The translations under genes and the position numbers were made by a program. From Panicum virgatum (Eukaryota; Streptophyta; Magnoliopsida; Poales; Poaceae), in NCBI RefSeq assembly GCF_016808335.1, contig NC_053142.1, forward strand, positions 45,551,674 to 45,615,673: a DNA stretch of 64,000 nt, written 5' to 3'. This document shows positions 59,424 through 64,000 of the stretch, piece by piece. Within the stretch, counting starts at the first letter, position 1. The number at the start of each line of letters is the position of its first letter. The notes beneath the pieces are model-generated. The model searched no databases, was not told the DNA's origin, and saw only the letters and a list, made by a program, of their open reading frames with translations.

Positions 59424-59850
59424 GGGGTGGACGGTGTTTCAAATACCGTCCACCCCAGGGACATTTCTCTATTTTAGTTCTTCCTCTACAGAATTTATTT
59501 GCCCATGAAATTTTGTGGAGGTATGCGGACTTGCATTATACGTCTGTGTAATTTTTTCTAGAAAATTTGGTGAACAATTGGATCGATAATTTGAAGTTTA
59601 GTATAGAACGGGGGTGGACGGTATTTGAAATACCGTCCACCCCATGGAAATTTCTCTTTTTCATTTCTTCGTCTACAGAATTTATTTGGACACGAAATTT
59701 GGTGGAGACATGCGTCCATACGTTCTCTATCTCTGTCCATTTTTTTTGGAATTTTTTGTAATCATTTGGATCGTCTATTTGAAGTCCAGTTAAGTATAGA
59801 AGAACATGGGGTGGTCTGGTCTGTAATTCAGATAAAGAGTTAACGACCGC
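59424..59850. repeat. Palindrome-headed ~190-bp tandem repeats, set 2
   Basis: Counterpart of 56692-57104. The palindromes at 59424-59456 and 59611-59643 are near-perfect and perfect. The third unit near 59807 is disrupted by a 12- to 18-base insertion. Confidence 0.85.
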
Positions 59851-59870
59851 CCCCTTTTTTAAGCTCTTGA

Positions 59871-60294
59871 TCATGTGCATGCTCGCCCATCATCTTCCAA
59901 CGATTCTTGCAGAGCTTCCGGTGGCGATCGGGTCGCAGTCGCTGACAAATCGTGGCCATGGCTCCGGCTCTGCCGGGCAGAAGGACGCCGGGGGAGGGCA
60001 TCGCAGAACGCAGATGAGTGATCGATCTTTGCTGGAGTAAAGCCAAATGACTCCAGCACTTCAGGTGACGGTGGATTTTACAGGGCCAATCAATTCATAA
60101 GGAAGTGTCAGATGATCAGCATGAATCTTTTTAGCGAGGAACTGGAGATTCATATTTAAAAGGAAGGAGCTAACAGTCGACGATTCTGTTTGGAAACGGA
60201 CTGTTAGCTCACGACGTGCAGGCTCCCCAGTGCGCTGAGCAGCATTTACGAGCATGTCCATGACGAACTGAAAATCAAGATGAACAATATGCAT
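59871..60294 (-). other. Unrecognised protein-like fragment found only in unit 2
   Basis: A minus-strand frame at 60061-60294 (77 codons, MHIVHLDFQFVMDMLV...LPYELIGPVKS) is followed closely by another at 59871-60059 (LESFGFTPAK). Their residue composition looks like real protein, but I cannot name a family. Unit 1 lacks this segment, so it either inserted here or was lost there. It may be a gene fragment moved by a transposon. Confidence 0.4.
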
Positions 60295-60319
60295 AGTACG
60301 AGCAGAGCATCCATATTGA

Positions 60320-60654
60320 GGCCATATTTAGATCCATTTAGTTTGAATTTTAAAAGGACATCTTTTCATATTTGAAGTATTAAATATAAACTAATCACAA
60401 AACTAATTACAGAACTCGTCTGTAAACAATGAGACCAATCTAATGAGTCTAATTAATCCATCATTAAAACATATTTACTGTAGCTTTGCTGTAGCAATTT
60501 AGTGTCTAATCGCAACCTAATTAGATTCATTAGATTCGTCTCGCGATTTACAGTCCATTTGTGTAATGCGATTTTTTTCCCGACTACATTTAATACACCA
60601 TGCAAGCGATTTATCAAATTTTTGGAATTTTGAAAAATGGATCTAAACACAGCC
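60320..60654. mobile_element. MITE with TGA target duplication
   Basis: Left end GGCCATATTTAGATCCATTT and right end AAATGGATCTAAACACAGCC are inverted repeats with a few mismatches. TGA is duplicated on both sides (60317-60319 and 60655-60657). The paralogous empty site lies at 57195-57197. Same group as the 10568 and 29195 elements. Confidence 0.92.
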
Positions 60655-61034
60655 TGAGATAGTGACGATGAAACTCAAGAAATATGAAACACATTGCGTG
60701 CACTGTGCCACAGGTAAACAACAGGAGAGCAAAGACAGCGGATGAACATTGTTGAAGTGAACAAGTTGACCGGCAAAATTCAGAACATGTTCCAGTGAAT
60801 TGGGTGAACATGAAGTATTTGAGTATCACTTCTCACTTGTTCGATTACACTCTGGAATCTGGATCATGTTCACTTTTATCCGATGAAAAATCATAAACCT
60901 GTTAAGAGGCATGGAAGGTGATGATTTGGCTGAGCAAGAACCATGACTACACTGAGGAACAGGTCAGAGATGGATCCTACCCTATCACATGTACATAAAC
61001 AATTCCCAAAATTGTATATAAAAAGAAGGCGCAT

Positions 61035-63669
61035 TCAACTGTTAATAAAATGGTATTTTGATTCTACATAGCTCTCAGCTTCCCAGAGGAAGGATCCGAA
61101 AGCAACTGCCTCCAAGACAAGGTGATTCAGCTCTGTAAATGTGATCGTTACCATCTTACCATCCTTTGCATTAACAGAACCATCGTCCCATACTTTGATG
61201 TCTGGTCGTCCAAACATAGACTGAGTTTGCTTCTCAATCAGTGAGACAGCTTCCTTTGATCTGATAGTTGCGTATCTTTGCAATGTGTCAGCATCCAGTT
61301 GTGAAACATAAGACCTCAACTTGTTCAGATTTGATTCTTCATCGTCCAAGGATATCTCCTCCCCATCAGGTGTAATCTGTACTAAGGACTTCATATCCCA
61401 GAATGGATTCGGTTTCAGATTTTCAAACACTATCTGCTGCTTGGGGTTTGGTGGGAGTGTCTTCATAGTCTTTTCAAGCTGGAATCGCTCATCTACCCTC
61501 TTAAGGAAGTAACCGTACATGATGGATGCTGCATAAAGCTTTCCAAGATTTAAGTTGCTGATCTCCACAACAGTGTCCGGTGGTGCTGCTATTTTTTCTC
61601 CCATGATAAGGTTAAGATGGTTTTGTATCATCTCAAAAGCATCTGGGGAGTGTATGCTTTGCAGTTTATCCTCTTGGTTAGGCAGTGAAGATATGTCGCG
61701 TACAGGGCCAGCCCCTGGTGATAATGCAGGTGTCATGGATATGTCATTGTCCATAAACTTGTAGATAATCCAACAGTAGATGATCTCTTCTAAAGTATTC
61801 TGCCTTTCCTTCTCTTTGACTTCTGCGATTCTCCTGCAGTTCAATTAGCTTATCATCAAGTTAGTGCACTTTTGGTTGTTGATGTATGGGATTATGACAA
61901 CAATCATTTTGGCATGCTTTTCATTTTATATCAGTCATGTTTATGTTCTATTTTTCCTTTTTTCAATTATATAGCTGAATTGAAGCTTCTTGCAATAAAT
62001 TGGAAAACATGGTTAGTGTTGTTAGAATAAAAGTGTATGATGAGTAGCTACCTAATCTACTTTACATCTTAGCGTAAAACATGATGCGCATAATAACGGG
62101 TGTGATAATTGAGTGCTTGACACTTCAGATAAATTCAGGAGACGTACTTGTAGAGGAGGTCCTGAGGAACTTTTGAAGCTTCTTCCTTTCGGGCATCTTT
62201 CTCTGATTGCAAATTTTCAAGTTGCTGATCAACTGTAGCAGGTAGCAGGTGAGGGTGTGATTGTAGTATTTGGACCAAAAGTTGGCCACTCGGAGATTCA
62301 AATCTAAGTGGAGCAAGCCGTGTGTAGCCATCACCAAATTCCGCTTTTGCTTTAATCTTGAAGGTCCTTGTACGGTAACTATTAATTTGGAATCCAACTT
62401 TGGAACGCATGCTACAAGGAAAACCCTGCAGAACAACAAGCCATCATCCACTTGATCCATGATAACTTAGCTTGGAACATGAAGTGAGATATATACTGAT
62501 CTATGTAATACAGCACCATGGTATAAACAGTGAACTGGCACAGTGAAGTAGGGCCTCAATGACCATCAGGTTGAGCAGAACAGTTCAGGCACAAGAAAGG
62601 ATAAGATGCAACGGTCACCATCAGATGTCAAGGAAAAGCCTCACATCACTGAGAAAATCAACTACACAATGAGCACAACCAATTGTAGCAGCAAAGCATC
62701 AGAATTCAGTGCATAAGCATGCCAAAATATCGACGATGGAAGTACCAGACAGAAACAGAAGTTTCTATGATATGAAAAAGGGTTGGCATGATATGAGAAG
62801 CATAATGAACAGGCGAAATCCTCACAGCACGAATTAAACACTATGGCAGCCCACACCATTTTACCTATCATTTTCATTTGAGCTACTTTCAGTGACAAAT
62901 TTTTCTGATCAAGTTTCAATGCTGAGAGGCAATAAATCAGATAGATTACTCCTAACTGCATGTAAAGTTCGAATAAAGCACAAATATCTCTTGTCCAAGT
63001 GAACAAAGTACACTGGACACTCTAAACACTGTACTGTATAGCCCGGCACTGGGAGAAAATCATGTTAGCACTTGAAGGCCAATAGCACACGAAACCTCAT
63101 GCAAGACGGATCAGATCGGCACTACACGGCAGCAAAGCAAAGAGCACTGAATTTACATAGAACCAAGTTTCCACAAATTATGCTCCAAGCTTTATCTTGC
63201 AACCCGGTCTCTACAACGTCCAATTCGAGCAACCACCAGCAGCCCCGACTAAAATTTCAGCACCAACAGAAATATGCTGTTGCAAGGAATCACACATACA
63301 TCAATACGGGCGGCTGCTTGACTCAGCTTGATGCCAACGCTAGTCTAAGCGCAGCAACCAGCAAGTCAGCAGCAGCACATCTGACGATGAATGGTACCGA
63401 CACCAGTTCGAGCCAAAACGCTTGTAGTCCCTAACACTCTAACAGCAACTCAGCAAGCGTCAGTACGCCCGTCTCCACCACCCACCTGAGCCGCTACTGC
63501 CTACTAGCTCCTCGTATAGGGGAGGTGAGGAAGAGAGGAGCACCTTGCAGAAGAGCCTGCCGGACTCCAAGGCGGCGCGCGGCCTGACGCCGCATGACGA
63601 GGAAGACGAGGAGGCCGCGGCGGGGGACGGCGAGGCGAGGACGAGCGCCGCTTCGGCCCACGCCGGCAT
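61035..63669 (-). CDS. DUF760 protein, UV-B-induced At3g17800-like, chloroplast
   Basis: Three exons: 63544-63669, 62148-62425 and 61035-61833, with GT-AG junctions that keep one frame, giving 400 residues. Residues ~1-60 are rich in Ala, Ser and Arg, as in a chloroplast transit peptide (MPAWAEAALVLASPSPAAAS). Then come SPSGQLLVQILQSHPHLLPA and YKRIAEVKEKERQNTLEEI, the opening of the DUF760 domain (PF05542). The C-terminal half has KPNPFWDMKSLVQITPDGEE and GSFLWEAESYVESKYHF. The Arabidopsis homologue At3g17800 is described as UV-B-induced and chloroplastic; its biochemical role is not known to me. The start is the first ATG giving this transit-like sequence, but the frame remains open upstream, so the true start could lie further 5'. 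Intron 1 (62426-63543) is 1.1 kb. Confidence 0.82.
62426..63543 (-). other. Intron 1 of DUF760 gene
   Basis: Donor AAG|GTGCTC at 63543 and acceptor TTCTGCAG ending at 62426. No coding frame or element seen inside. Confidence 0.6.
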
Positions 63670-64000
63670 CGCGAGTCGGACCGGGGAGACGACGGGAGGG
63701 CAAGGTCTCAGGGCAGCAGCGGAGGCTTTGGGTTGGGGAGCTTCGGAGCAGGTGAGGAGATTCCGTCGGCTGTTTGGGTTTGCGGAGTCTACTGAACTGG
63801 CGAGACCCTGATCTTTTCTAGTAGGGAGCGTGCTCCGCCTCTGCTCCTCCTTGTACACACACAGTCCCCCTGCCTCTGCTGGTGCGCTCCGTCCAAGGGG
63901 CTCGTGAGTCGTGAGCCTGCCAAACCGTTGTGCCGTGAGCGTGCGGGGCAGCGGCGCACTGCAGAAAAGCTGCAACGAGGACACGAGGTTGGGCTGGAGC
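63670..64000. other. Upstream flank of DUF760 gene
   Basis: GC-rich leader and promoter region. No TATA box was identified. The minus-strand frame upstream of 63669 is open to 63984 but has no recognisable content. Confidence 0.4.

Larger units (their letters stand above)
58060..61497. repeat. Tandem segmental duplication, unit 2
   Basis: Partner of 55187-58059. It is longer because it carries a MITE (60320-60654) and an extra ~430 bases (59885-60305) absent from unit 1. It ends inside the DUF760 gene, which is complete here. Confidence 0.88.

Noticed and set aside
1..64000. tRNA, rRNA, CRISPR arrays and bacterial operon signals
   Set aside because: None were seen. The only tRNA-like sequences are primer binding sites after the LTRs.

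Overview
The window looks like nuclear DNA of a grass, probably a panicoid, although the species cannot be fixed from sequence alone. The reasons are multi-exon genes with GT-AG introns, GC-rich grass-type exons, plant-only protein families (DUF674, DUF760, OPT, a BPA1-like RRM protein), and a dense mix of nested Copia retrotransposons, Helitrons, hAT, Mutator-like and Tourist-like elements. No bacterial or organellar features were seen.

Layout. A small two-exon membrane protein gene (1.5-1.9 kb, +) is followed by a five-exon RRM gene resembling 'binding partner of ACD11 1' (2.9-6.0 kb, -). Then comes a head-to-tail array of DUF674 genes, all on the minus strand and all with the same three-exon plan: A (6.5-8.3 kb, intact), B (12.0-18.7 kb, broken), C (20.7-22.4 kb, broken), D (24.7-31.0 kb, broken) and, further on, E (53.4-55.0 kb, intact). 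An oligopeptide transporter (OPT) gene lies on the plus strand at 32.5-35.2 kb. It is nearly complete but has an out-of-frame deletion in exon 3. A DUF760 gene (similar to chloroplast UV-B-induced protein At3g17800) closes the window at 61.0-63.7 kb (-), with a broken copy of its 3' part at 57.5-58.1 kb.

The decay of the DUF674 array can be read base by base. B has a 1-nt exon deletion, a Copia element with perfect-length LTRs 18 nt inside intron 2, and a ~1 kb Mutator-like element in its promoter. C has lost its start codon and 2 nt of exon 2. D has a 17-nt exon 1 deletion and a 4.6 kb Helitron in exon 2. The empty sites, target duplications and intact paralogues A and E make each event checkable.

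The 37.3-49.7 kb stretch is a nest of three layers: a solo LTR inside one LTR of a Copia element, inside a second Helitron of the same family as the one in gene D. The 55.2-61.5 kb stretch is a tandem duplication of the spacer plus the 3' part of the DUF760 gene. Each unit carries ~190-bp repeats headed by near-perfect 16-bp-arm palindromes that I could not assign to any known element. DUF674 has no assigned function, so no pathway linking these genes is claimed.
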